Shown here: piece by piece, positions 21,773 to 31,218 of the stretch | Position numbering within the stretch: position 1 is the first letter of the stretch | How the letters are laid out: the number at the start of each line of letters is the position of its first letter | Assembly (NCBI RefSeq): GCF_963678635.1 | Contig: NC_087063.1 | Coordinates: 34,196,540 to 34,260,539, forward strand | Length of the DNA stretch: 64,000 bases | Origin: Symsagittifera roscoffensis | Lineage: Eukaryota; Xenacoelomorpha; Acoela; Convolutidae | Direction of reading: 5' to 3' | Program-made: the position numbers and the translations under genes | The notes under the pieces: model-generated | What the model was told of the DNA's origin: nothing | Databases searched by the model: none | The model's input: only the letters and a program-made list of their open reading frames with translations

Positions 21773-22387
21773 CTAAAAAATTGGTACCTTGTTTTCATCT
21801 GTTTTCATTCTATTAATTGGTTTCTTAACATACTTCCGGTCCAGGTTTCTAATCCTTGTCAGGCCGTTGTCCAAGTCAATCATCACATCGAAGTTCCGGA
21901 CAAAATCACCGCGCAGGATGAATTGGTCTGAGTCGTCTAATTTCTCAACCAACAGGAAGCTCATCCAAAGATCGCGTCCTCCCATGAGAAGGACCTTTAA
22001 GGGTGTCCTTCCGGCCACGTAGATTGCTCTGCGGTTGGCGGCCGCCAATCTGAGGTTCGTTGGAATTAAATCTTTCCTCGTGAAGCCCATTCTTTCGCAA
22101 GTCTTTATTGGCATCACGCCTACAACTGCTCCCGTATCCAGTAGTCCTGTTACTCCAATTTTCTTCCTATTGGTGGCTAGAAGATGTGCAGTCACATCTG
22201 CCTCGTACCCTATGTGTACTGCATCTTGCTCCATCATGTCATCATGGCCGATTCTATGGACCTCAAGTTCTTCTTGATCCCAATAGATTTTCCCTATTTG
22301 GTCACTATCTGTTGTGACGTAGGTCCTAGAGTAGATACTTTTTCCGTCAATGTTCAACATCACTTGATACGGCCCGTAGACTTCCAC
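21773..22387 (-). pseudogene. Gypsy aspartic protease, frame open (unit 2)
   Basis: A 204-residue uninterrupted minus-strand frame from MEVYGPYQVMLNIDGKS through GVTGLLDTGAVVGVMPI, with the catalytic DTGA motif, to a C-terminal FILRGDFVRNFDVMIDLDNG. This is the retropepsin-like domain of the polyprotein. It is the reading-frame-intact version of the region that is frameshifted in unit 1. Other lesions in the same element make it non-autonomous. Confidence 0.85.
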
Positions 22388-22405
22388 GTAGCGCCCGTGG
22401 AGTTT

Positions 22406-23715
22406 CTATGTTCGAGGGCCACCCGTTGTCAACAATGCTCGCACAGCACTCGACTCAGTGCGTGGCTCTACCTGTCTCAGATAATCTGCGTATGTGTCTA
22501 AATGCATCATAGTGAACTCTGGGGGTTCACTTAGACTCCTGATCATCTGATGTCCCGCAATTGAAATTATTGGTTGTTTTCTGCTTCCTTGTCGCACCAT
22601 TCCGAACTGGGCAGACGTTTGGAGTTTCAGGCTCATACTGCTTGGTGCTTTCGTTCCCTCAATTTCTGATGCCTCGAAGGCGCTTAGCCTTTCCTGAATT
22701 TTCTCATTCTCTAGTTCGAGCTTCACATTTTGTTCGATCTCCTTCGTCACAAACTGCTGCTGGACTCTGCTTAGAGCATCCCTCGCCGCTGCCCTATAGT
22801 CGATCTTGAAGTCATCTGCCTCAGTCACTGGCTCCGGCTCACGTATCTCTTTTTCCTTTCTGCGTGCCTCCGCTTCACTCAACAGGCGAGCCTTGCTGGC
22901 TTTCACACCCGAAAAAGCTTCCTCATGCCTTGGATGCTTGATGTCTGCCACAGCATCCTAAAATTGTGGACAATCCGTTTTAAAATGACCTTCCGAGTTA
23001 CAAAAGAAACACCTTGTGCCGAATTTCGCAACTACTCCTCTCATGAAATCTTCATGATCGAATTCTGACGTATCTTCATCCTCGAGGCTAAAGCCTATTC
23101 TTTCATGCCCTGTTTTTAGTTTGATGGTCCGTCGAACTGCAATTTGCACAAGAGCGTCCGTCTCTTGTCTATATCGTCCGTTGGTTTGTACCAGTTGTTA
23201 CCTTGGTTTGCTGGTCCTTTGTTAAAATTGCCATAATTGTTTTTGTAATATCCAGATCTCGGTGGAGGCTTCACTTAAAGATACTCTTTTGACTTGAGTC
23301 TCAATTCCTCTGGTGTTGGCGCATCGGTTGAGAGCGGTGTGTAATGCGTCGCTAACATCGTTCGAAGCTCATCATTCTTCACACCCTCGATGAATTTTGA
23401 GGCTACTGCCAGGTTCATCCTTCTGTTCGACTCATCTGGTTGGTTACGCCTTCTTAGGGTTTCCAAATCGTCTGGAAACTTTTATATCGTCTCGTCTTTA
23501 CGTTGCCTCCGTTTCTCGAAGCGCATCATTGCTTGGTGTCGTTGATCTTCTGAGCCAAAACGATTCAACAAGATTTCAAACATTTTCTCAGCAGTGTCCC
23601 GCTGGTATTGCTTTTTGGCCGTAACACAATTTATGGCTGTCCCTTCCAGGTTACTGGTGAGCGCACTGCATTCTTGTCTTTCTGACAAGTCCTCCTCTTT
23701 GAAATGCAGTTTCAT
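22406..23715 (-). pseudogene. Gypsy gag region with premature stop (unit 2)
   Basis: Copy of 16175-17484. The zinc knuckle CFFCNSEGHFKTDC is present in 23149-22958, but the next tryptophan codon of unit 1 is a TAG stop here (about 22957), so the downstream 181-residue part (22951-22406) is disconnected. Upstream gag parts are 23715-23482 and 23466-23275. Confidence 0.85.
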
Positions 23716-23719
23716 TACC

Positions 23720-24772
23720 TCTATCCAGGTATCAATACAGCCATCAGATTATTCTTTATAACATCTTGGTTTCTTAAAAACCCTTTTGGTCTTTTCACTG
23801 CGTTCATTGGTTCTAGATAACCTCGTTAGGAATGTTTTGTTTGCTACTTTTTGTTTGGTTTCCTGTATGTCTTCAAGTGTTTTTGGTCACGTACCACTCA
23901 GGAAATGACAGGACGGCCAATCCCCCCATCCTTCCTGGTGCGTAAATTTTCGGTCTTAACTAGGTTAAAAAGCTTCCGCGTTCCGAACTACCCTTCCGCC
24001 CCGGTGTTTAAGGCCTTGTTATGAGCATCCGCTCGGCGCGGAGTGCTTGTTAACGGTTCTGCCCAGGAGGTCATAAAGACATCTATGTAACATTCGCCCG
24101 GAAGTACATATCGACGGAGAATAAAGCTGGGTTCTAAAACGACTGGCTATCGTCTAAACACAGCTCTACATGCTCTAACCGTCTTTACCAAAGCCAGTTC
24201 TATGTCTGGTCCATTAACATCGGCTCGACAAACTCATTACTACTTAAGGCCTCGGCCAGATCACGCAAATTAACTTGGTTACATGCAAAAATAGTGAGCT
24301 CATGGCTGGGTTTCAGTATCCCCAGACCACGAGGTCACTTCTAAAAACAGGTCTACTACTTATTTTCTATATTACGAGTGTTTTTGTTCAGTAGATAAAA
24401 ATTCTCATCTCCATCGATCCAGCTAAAAGTTTATTAAAGTAATGTTTAAGTTATCTCCCGAGACCCTTCCGGATCCTAGAATCCTTAGAAATAACGTCCT
24501 TATTTCTTTCCGGAAGGCTGGACACGTCGTCCCAACACCCTTCCTGGTTCTCCTGAATTGCTTTGTAACGATTGTAACTGCAAAATTGTTACAACTCGGA
24601 ATGGTTTCTGACAATCCTATCCCTTAATCAATCTCGATCAGTTTCACACGACTTCAGTTGTTGTTGTTTTCACTGAGAGTTCGGTCGTTCTGTTTCGCAG
24701 TTTCAGTTGGTGCGAAATATAAAAAGGTTACGTGTCGTTCACAACCAAATCGAAATTTTAAAATTAAGCATG
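23720..24772 (-). other. Non-coding leader and presumed 5' LTR (unit 2)
   Basis: Near-identical copy of 17490-18541, with the same inverted TTGTAAC/GTTACAA arms and TATA-like ATATAAAAAGG on the + strand. No coding frame is called. Confidence 0.45.
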
Positions 24773-24988
24773 TTAGTCAAAACTAACCCCTCCCGATTCG
24801 TCCAATCGTTCAATTAGCGCCACTAATCCATAAAAACCATCAATTCTCTCGGTCAGATGTTCCGATAAAAATTCGAACACGAAATTGCGTTTTGTCCATT
24901 CTGGTCGAATGTCACAAGTGGTGACATACTTTTGTGTTCGGCTCAACGGGAGCACTAATATGACGCTTGCACTTGAGTTCTTAGACAT
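24773..24988 (-). CDS. Unidentified coding exon, divergent from the 25179 gene (unit 2)
   Basis: Copy of 18542-18757 with the same protein (MSKNSSASVILVLPLSRTQK to LIERLDESG) and the same donor-like GTTAGT. Preservation with no change in both units gives no independent evidence of function, because the whole duplication is recent. Confidence 0.38.
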   Translation of the reverse strand: MSKNSSASVILVLPLSRTQKYVTTCDIRPEWTKRNFVFEFLSEHLTERIDGFYGLVALIERLDESGGVSFD

Positions 24989-25178
24989 GTTTTCTTCAAA
25001 TTGAGACAAACGTGCAAACTTTTAAAAGACAGTTTGACATGTTTTTGAAGTAACTTTGCGGCCTAGTGGCTTTCATCTCAGTTTTAGCCTGCTAGCTTGT
25101 TATGCTGTTTTTTGCTGTAGTGCGTAGCCTTTGTTTTTCAAATGTTAGATTTTTCTGCTTCTAACTTCAGAAACTGTT

Positions 25179-25424
25179 ATGTCAGGCATTGAGGAAGAGG
25201 AAGCGGCGCGTTTGTTGTGCGACAAGTCAGACCCAACGCGACTTGGATGGAGAGAAATTCGGGACGGGTATGGCTCCAATTCGAATTTCTTTCAAACTCA
25301 CGGGTTGAAGCCATGGAAATCTGAAGACCAAGTAGAAGCATTGGAAATTTCACGACAGTTGAAGGCAGGTGGTAATACTGTGCAGCAGACTTCCAACTCA
25401 AAGAAAGTAGCTTCTAAAAAGTGA
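25179..25424 (+). CDS. Unidentified 81-residue acidic protein (unit 2)
   Basis: Identical copy of the 18948-19193 frame, again 8 nt after a 3' splice site (CTTCAG). If the gene is expressed there are two copies in tandem about 6.2 kb apart. Family not recognised. Confidence 0.52.
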   Translation: MSGIEEEEAARLLCDKSDPTRLGWREIRDGYGSNSNFFQTHGLKPWKSEDQVEALEISRQLKAGGNTVQQTSNSKKVASKK

Positions 25425-25722
25425 AGCAATTGAAAATCAGCTTGATTTTGTTTTATGTTGACTGACTGTTGTGCTACTTGACTGATATTGTTGAATCATT
25501 TTTTGCAACTTGCAATCAATTGGTGCTAATTAGATATATTCTACTGAACTTGTGCATAATTGGAAAGAAAAAGGAAAAGAAATATTGAACTTTTTTCAAA
25601 CTTAGGCAAGTTCAACCCAGTATCTTCCATCACTCAACATGCGTGCAATGGAGGATTGCAAAAATTTCTGAAGGCCAAGTTTTAAAAATATTTATTCTTG
25701 GGGCTTTTTGAAAATGATTTAA

Positions 25723-25872
25723 ATTTTTTTTTAGCGGGCAGAAGCTACTCTGCTCTACATTTAAAATTCTTTGCGGATATTTGGAGTTCTTCAGCCTTCG
25801 TGGTAATATGCAGTTTTCGCGATGTTTTGGCATGGGGGAAGAAAATTTTCACATCAAAGAAAGCGAAAATAA
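25723..25872 (-). mobile_element. 5'-truncated non-LTR copy with poly(A) tail (unit 2)
   Basis: Copy of 19492-19650 carried along by the tandem duplication, with the T run at about 25725-25733 and the same C-terminal coding fragment in minus orientation. Confidence 0.75.
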
Positions 25873-26265
25873 TTTAAAAAAAAACCTAAATTAAAAAAGG
25901 GGCCCTTCCGTTTAGTTACGGTAAGTGAACAAGCTGGATAGGGCCATACCAGCGTTATAAAATTGCATATATATCAGCAATGAAGTCATAAATCAGCGTT
26001 AAATGCATCGTCGTAATGTTAATTTATCTTAGCCGTCCTGCCTCTACAATAGCGCTTATGGAGTTGTCGATAAATTGAACTTTGCGTAGCGATCTGCACC
26101 CCCTTATACAAAGTATAGAGCTCCTCGGGAGCGCGAAGCTTATTTTAGTTCTTATGTAGTTTATAGATTATGGATAGCTTTCCTGTCTTTTTTCACTTAG
26201 TTTTTCGGCTAATCACTGCATCGTCCGCGTGGCTGTTGGAGCAGCGCCACCGGTGCATCCGAAAA

Positions 26266-28881
26266 TAAGCGGGCAGAAGCTACTCTGCTCTACATTTAAA
26301 ATTCTTTGCGGATATTTGGAGTTCTTCAGCCTTCGTGGTGTTATGCAGTTTTCGCGATGTTTTGGCATGGGGGTTGAAAATTTTCACATCAAAGAAAGCG
26401 CGGCTGGATCGTGAACCCCAGAGTCCGTTTGCTTTAAGTTCAAGTCGTGCCTCATCTTCAGTTGTAGTTGAATTGTTGACAAAGTTTTCGCCTTGCAACG
26501 GCTGAAGTTTCGGCTCAATCTTGACGTCATGGCAAACCTCGTTCATGAGGTTGGCGAATGTGTCTCTAATTTCATTGTGTCTTATGTGTGTGTAACCACC
26601 CTTTGCACAGTGAAGCGCATGTGTCAAGTTAAAATTAGCACCACATGCACATGTGAGTGAGTTTTTGGTCGGTTCCCATCCGTATCTTAAGTAAATACCA
26701 TCTCTGAATTTTGATTTAATCAGGTTGAAGTTGTATCTGCTCAGTGGTAAAGCATTGAGCCAGTTAGAGGCTCCCTTTTCAGAGGCCAGGTCGATTGCGT
26801 ATTTATCTGTTTCCTTTAAGGAGTAAACGAGGTTTGTTTTTTTTTTTTGATTTGTTCTATCAGTTTTCAATTTTTTAATTTTACATATTTATTCTTGCTG
26901 TGTTACTGCTATAACAGGATCTTGAGATTCCAGTACTAGTGATGTTTCCTTAGACCATTCTCGATAGCTTTCATGATCGGATGGCAGCTTGATGTTAAGT
27001 TTGCCCATTTTAAGGGGTAAGGAAGATATCTCACGGAACTGGGGGTTTAAAGTGTCTTTACCGACAAGGTTAGGTAATAAGTGTTCTTTGATTTGCTCAT
27101 TCTGTTGAAACTCGAGGAACTTTTTACATTCAGATTCTGTTCCTATTACTGAACCAAGCACTCGGGCTCCTGCCTTTATAGTGATTCCTGTATTTGCGAA
27201 AATTTTCTGAGCTTCACCGAGTTTTTCATCCTTGAAAATGAGTTGGCATTCGGATGCTTTCACGTGGTAGCCAAAAAATTTACCCAGTGATACAATTTTA
27301 TCGAGGACGGTTCGTAGATTGCTTAATTTACCGACTGCGTTTCCGTCGTCTGTGTACCATTTCTGGGTTACATCGTCTGCTGATAAAAGTTTTATGAGGG
27401 GTATTATGGCTAGACCGTACATAGCCATTGCTAGTGGATCCCCCTGGGTTGTCCCTTCTTGAGAGTAGATGGTTCGATCTGAGAGTAGATGTTGGTTTGT
27501 TAACGAACAGTTTAGATGGATTGGAGTAGGAGTTCTTAATCGCTGTTAAAAGAGAAGGGCAGGTATTTTCGATGTTTTTCAATGCCAGCTTTCGGTTTTC
27601 GGCATCTATCAGTAAAACAGCATCGGCCGAAGTTTTGCTGTATTGATCTCTGGTAGTTCGAACCGAGCGACATGAGTTCGTTTTTTAGGCATTTGGTTAT
27701 TGTTCGCCCTGTTATCCTACGCATAACTTCTCCTATGCCTATGGGTTTTACTCCTGGATTCTTATCTAAGGGCATTAATCTACATGCGTTATATAGTTCC
27801 ATTAGTTCTGGATTTAGTTCTTCGGTGGCCAATTTTTTGGCAATTTTAGCAATTCTTTTTGAAATCCCAACTAATTGTTGCCCGAAGTGTGTTAAAATAC
27901 GTCTCCATTCATTTGCATCGAAGCCTGATGGTCCATGCGATCCGTGCGTTCTCATGGCTGCCTTCTTGATATGTTGATCGTTTATCTGATCAAATATCGA
28001 TGGATGGAAAGGAATTGTTTCGTTTGAGACTGGTGAAATATAGTTTTCAATTGGTTTAGATGGTGGGTGCTTCTCTATGAGAGTCTGTTCTACTGTCTTA
28101 CCTTTGACGATCTCGTCGAGCGAAAGAACGCCTTTGGATGTGTCTGTTAGTTTGCAATTGCGCTTGATATTTTTCCAGTTTTCATTAGTTCGTTGAACTG
28201 TTGTGCTTCAGTTTCAGTTTTTCTTCTACTTCCTTTCAACAAGCGCATTTGCAGCGCCTTCCCTTCGTTATATAGTCCATCCAGGTCTCCGTCTTGCCCT
28301 TGCTTAAGTCGCCTTGCTATTGTTTTGGATAAAGATCCATCATTTTTGGACTTTGTTTTGCACAGTAGTAAGTGTGGAAAAATCTTTGCTGCGTGCATTG
28401 CGAAGGTGTTTTCGTTGTTTTCTGTTAGGCTGTTCAAAGTTCTATTGAGGGTTTCAATGAAGTTTTAACCAACTTTATTTTTTGACAAGATCATAAAGAC
28501 CGGTTTCCAGTGGACCACTTCGGTGTATATTTTCCTGGTGGTTTCTATGAGTTCTGGACAGGGGTTTGACCATGGGTCTTGTATTGTTCTAGGTTCTATG
28601 GTGGAAGACTCTCCTAAGTTTTGTGAGTGTGGGGCAGTGGAAGGGTGAGGGTGCATTTGGGGGAGCGTGGTTGTAGCTAGGGTTGGAGGATTGCATTCAT
28701 GCTTGTCGTTAGCTGAATGAAATTGAGAGGTGCAGCGATGACAACTGAAATCGTTATAGTGATCACTGCTGCGGGCTAGGCCGCTGCATTTTAAATGCAT
28801 GTAGCCTGGTCATGTGAAGCACCAAAAACCTCCGCCTCGCAAGCTGTTTTTATAAATAAGGCAGTGTGTTTGAGTAGCCAT
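26266..28881 (-). mobile_element. Non-LTR retrotransposon with PHD-like N-terminus and nuclease-like C-terminus, broken
   Basis: The minus strand starts with an ATG at 28881 (MATQTHCLIYKNSLRGGG). A PHD-like cysteine/histidine region follows, with MHLKCSGL and FSCHRC (about 28830-28730), then a proline/serine-rich spacer. 28437-28147 is a helical, basic segment. 27955-27536 has GPSGFDANEWRRIL and LMPLDKNPGVKPIGIGEV (fingers). 27428-26889 has the YTDD catalytic motif in KWYTDDGNAVGKL (palm). 26870-26281 has CACGANFNLTHALHC and RHNEIRD (zinc knuckle), then EARLELKANGLWG and FFDVKIFNP, which resembles a PD-(D/E)xK-type nuclease core. Frameshifts and stops occur near 27480, 26880, 28130 and 28835. 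The domain order resembles R2/CRE-like retrotransposons; the clade is an inference. Confidence 0.78.
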
Positions 28882-29662
28882 TTTAGGAAGGACGGCGGTG
28901 TCAAAATAATTGAAGGAAATTAATTGAAGGAAAATTCTAGCCTTCTTAATTCTGCAATTGTTTGATTGCTGATGAATATGGTTTCTCGGTATGAGTGAGG
29001 TGGGCCTATGAGAGCATAAGCTTAAAAGTTAGCGATAAAAAAACACGTATCAAGTCTTGAACGTTGGCAATTACGGCATCATCAGAATCACTGAAAAACA
29101 ATAATCATCATAAGAAATAAACAACGGAACAATTAGCTCTCAAAAAGACAATTGCATCGAGATTTTATTTTTATTGCGTAAATTGTGTACTTAATCTTAT
29201 TGTTCCGACCATTTGAAAAATGTGGAGGAAGTTTGTATTCGGGTGTGTTTTTGTTTTGTCCTTTTGTTTTCCACGCAAAGTCAGGTACCACAAATAATAA
29301 TCGGACTGGGTCGTGTTATATATCGTGACTTGAATGGCATTTAAAAATTGTTTAAAATTTCTGTGTCGAGAAAAAAAGGAAACTCAAATATCAAAAAAAT
29401 GTATGCAAAAATAAGTAATTTAGATTTTTTCATTTTAAAATTATTTTTTCTACAGAAACTGTTTTCCAATTGGCCTATTTGACTATTACTGTCGAATATA
29501 CCTAAATGTTTTTTTCGTCAGATCTTACCATGACCCCATACAGAAAAAACGACACCGACTTGAAGAAAAAATATTTGTATTTCGTTTAAACTATGGTGGG
29601 AGCATTCTGTACTATTTGCAGAGTAACCGGCTACCCTTTTTTAACTTATTGGTGTCATTTCA
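28882..29662. other. Spacer upstream of the CRIB effector gene; no gene seen
   Basis: Contains a short direct repeat AATTGAAGGAAA/TTAATTGAAGGAAA near 28908-28935, just beyond the 5' end of the non-LTR element, and AT-rich sequence after it. The region from about 29000 may be the 5' flank of the next gene. Confidence 0.4.
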
Positions 29663-29675
29663 GATTACTTTACTC

Positions 29676-29957
29676 ATGGTAGCCAATTTATTAGATCTCA
29701 TTTTTGGATGTGTGAGAAGGAGAGGTACATCGTCGCCCGTGCATTTTGCACTGGATAGCAGTATGATTAGCGGACCATCAAATTTTGTGCATTTATCTCA
29801 CTTGGGAGTCGATGATTTTGGCGATGAAAAAGCATTGCAGTCCTTCAACTCCTTCACAATACTGATCGAAGAAAGAAAGAACAGTCCTTGCAGTCCAATT
29901 GGCGATCAGTCAAAAGGGATCAAGCATGACGAAGAAATAAGACAATCTGTCACGTAA
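29676..29957 (+). CDS. CDC42SE: Small CRIB-motif Cdc42 effector (CDC42SE-like)
   Basis: A 93-residue protein with the CRIB motif ISGPSNFVHLSHLG at about residues 30-43, matching I-S-x-P-x2-F-x-H-x2-H-x-G, the segment that binds GTP-loaded Cdc42/Rac. The small size, the cysteine and arginine-rich N-terminus (IFGCVRRR) and the position of the motif match the CDC42 small effector family (about 80 residues), which sits at the membrane and acts on actin. Start chosen at the ATG 12 nt after a 3' splice site (CATTTCAG ending 29663); an upstream in-frame ORF lies on the intron side. Only one cysteine is present where vertebrate members have a pair. A PAK- or WASP-type protein is unlikely because no kinase or WH1 region is near. 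Confidence 0.72.
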   Translation: MVANLLDLIFGCVRRRGTSSPVHFALDSSMISGPSNFVHLSHLGVDDFGDEKALQSFNSFTILIEERKNSPCSPIGDQSKGIKHDEEIRQSVT

Positions 29958-30103
29958 ACCGTGATTTTGTACATTATTTGCAATTTTTGTACCTAGATTA
30001 AACGCAGCGGGATTGCCAAATGTCATTTTTTAAATTGTGAATGCGGTTTGTTTTTCTTAAGCAGTGTCCATTAGATAAATAAATACTGAACTTTGAAGTG
30101 TGC

Positions 30104-30109
30104 AATAAA
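30104..30109 (+). promoter_or_regulatory. Polyadenylation signal of the CRIB effector gene
   Basis: AATAAA lies 147 nt after the stop codon at 29957. An earlier overlapping run of AATAAATAAA-like sequence at about 30077-30085 could also serve. Confidence 0.55.
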
Positions 30110-30585
30110 TATATGCCTAGTCGCCCTTTTAATGCCCATCTGTTATTTTTTTGCGCTGATTCGACCCGTTGACGGCATATTTAGAAATGCCAGATTTTAG
30201 AAAATCCTTTTCAGAAATGATATCTTATTTCTAGTATCAAGGATTGAATAAATCATTTTTTTTCTTCATTTTTTGAGGGCCGAAGATCAATTTTAACTCA
30301 TTTTTAATGGTCCACTACAGTACAATGTGGTTAAATAGCTTGCTGGGTCATATTGTTAGTGTGTCTTTTTAGTTTAGCAATCAATAAATTTTCCTCAGCT
30401 CTCCCCATTCTATATTTGTAGTCAGTTTACATTTTGTACAAGCTTGAGAGTTAATTGACTTGATTATGCTTGATTGAATTTAATTGTGAAAAAAACTAGT
30501 TGATATAAATTCAACGCGCATATAAATTGGATGTGTTAACGTTTTACTATCAAAATCAGTGCCCAAGACCGGTTTTAATTTTGCT
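30110..30585. other. Intergenic DNA; no gene seen
   Basis: AT-rich sequence between the CRIB effector 3' end and the hAT-like element. No frame or motif is supported. Confidence 0.45.
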
Positions 30586-30921
30586 GAGGGGCGGAAGGGG
30601 GTCCCATCCCTTGGTACTTTTTAAGAAATCCATCAGTTTTAGCCGACCGACCCTAAAATTTTTCTAAAGACATTTTAGGGTCTTCAATATATACTAACTT
30701 TGAGGAGCGCACGCCAAAAAAAACGCAATTTTTTGACAAAATTTTCGCTTAATACACCTGTTTTTTCAAAAATTTGCCTGCGGCGCAGAAAAATTCACCA
30801 AACGGTCTTTTTAGTGCTTAGGGCGAGATTGGAAAATCTATTTAGTCGACCTTAAAAAAATGGTTATAATTTTTTTTGAAAATCCGCCCCCCCCCTCGAG
30901 AAAATCGTAAATCCGCCCCTG
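30586..30921 (-). mobile_element. Non-autonomous hAT-like element (MITE), inverted copy
   Basis: About 336 bp. The right end reads, on the minus strand, CAGGGGCGGATTTACG followed by a block with CTCGAGGGG. The left end reads GAGGGGCGGA. Flanking 8-mers are ATTTTGCT (30578-30585) and ATCTTGCT (30922-30929), 7 of 8 identical, which fits the 8-bp target duplication of hAT transposons. The interior matches 38579-38921 in reverse orientation. No transposase is encoded. Confidence 0.82.
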
Positions 30922-31218
30922 ATCTTGCTCACATTTTAGAGAAAACAGAAAATTCAGGTCCAGTTAAAGTTATCAGGATAAATGAACAGATCAACTTCGT
31001 TTAGTTCAAATTGGGTTATATTAGGTCAAATTTCTGGACATATGCGTAGAATTTGAATATGCATAGAATTTGAACTGAATAAAAATAGTGTTCTTTGTGG
31101 TCTGAAACTATGTAGTTTCCAGCCTTGAATTTTTTGAAAAGAGTTTGTGGTCTGAAATTCAGTCTAATTTCCAGCCTTGAAGTTTTCGTGTTAATTGATT
31201 TCGTAAACAATCATGCTT

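Larger units (their letters stand above)
20050..26280. repeat. Large tandem duplication, unit 2 (about 6.23 kb)
   Basis: Direct copy of 13838-20049. The left junction is AGCGGGCAGAAGC joined to CTTTACCACCGG (about 20036-20061), with only a GC microhomology. The right end is where unit 2 runs into the full-length non-LTR element at GCGGGCAGAAGC (26269-26280). An insertion near 20386 contains GAGCGCTCCCTAAG twice. Identity is very high with scattered substitutions and indels. Confidence 0.95.

Noticed and set aside
13352-23624. Many + strand open frames over 12.2-16.8 kb and 20.3-23.6 kb
   Set aside because: They are antisense to recognised gypsy gag, protease, polymerase and integrase coding sequence and have no protein-like motifs of their own.
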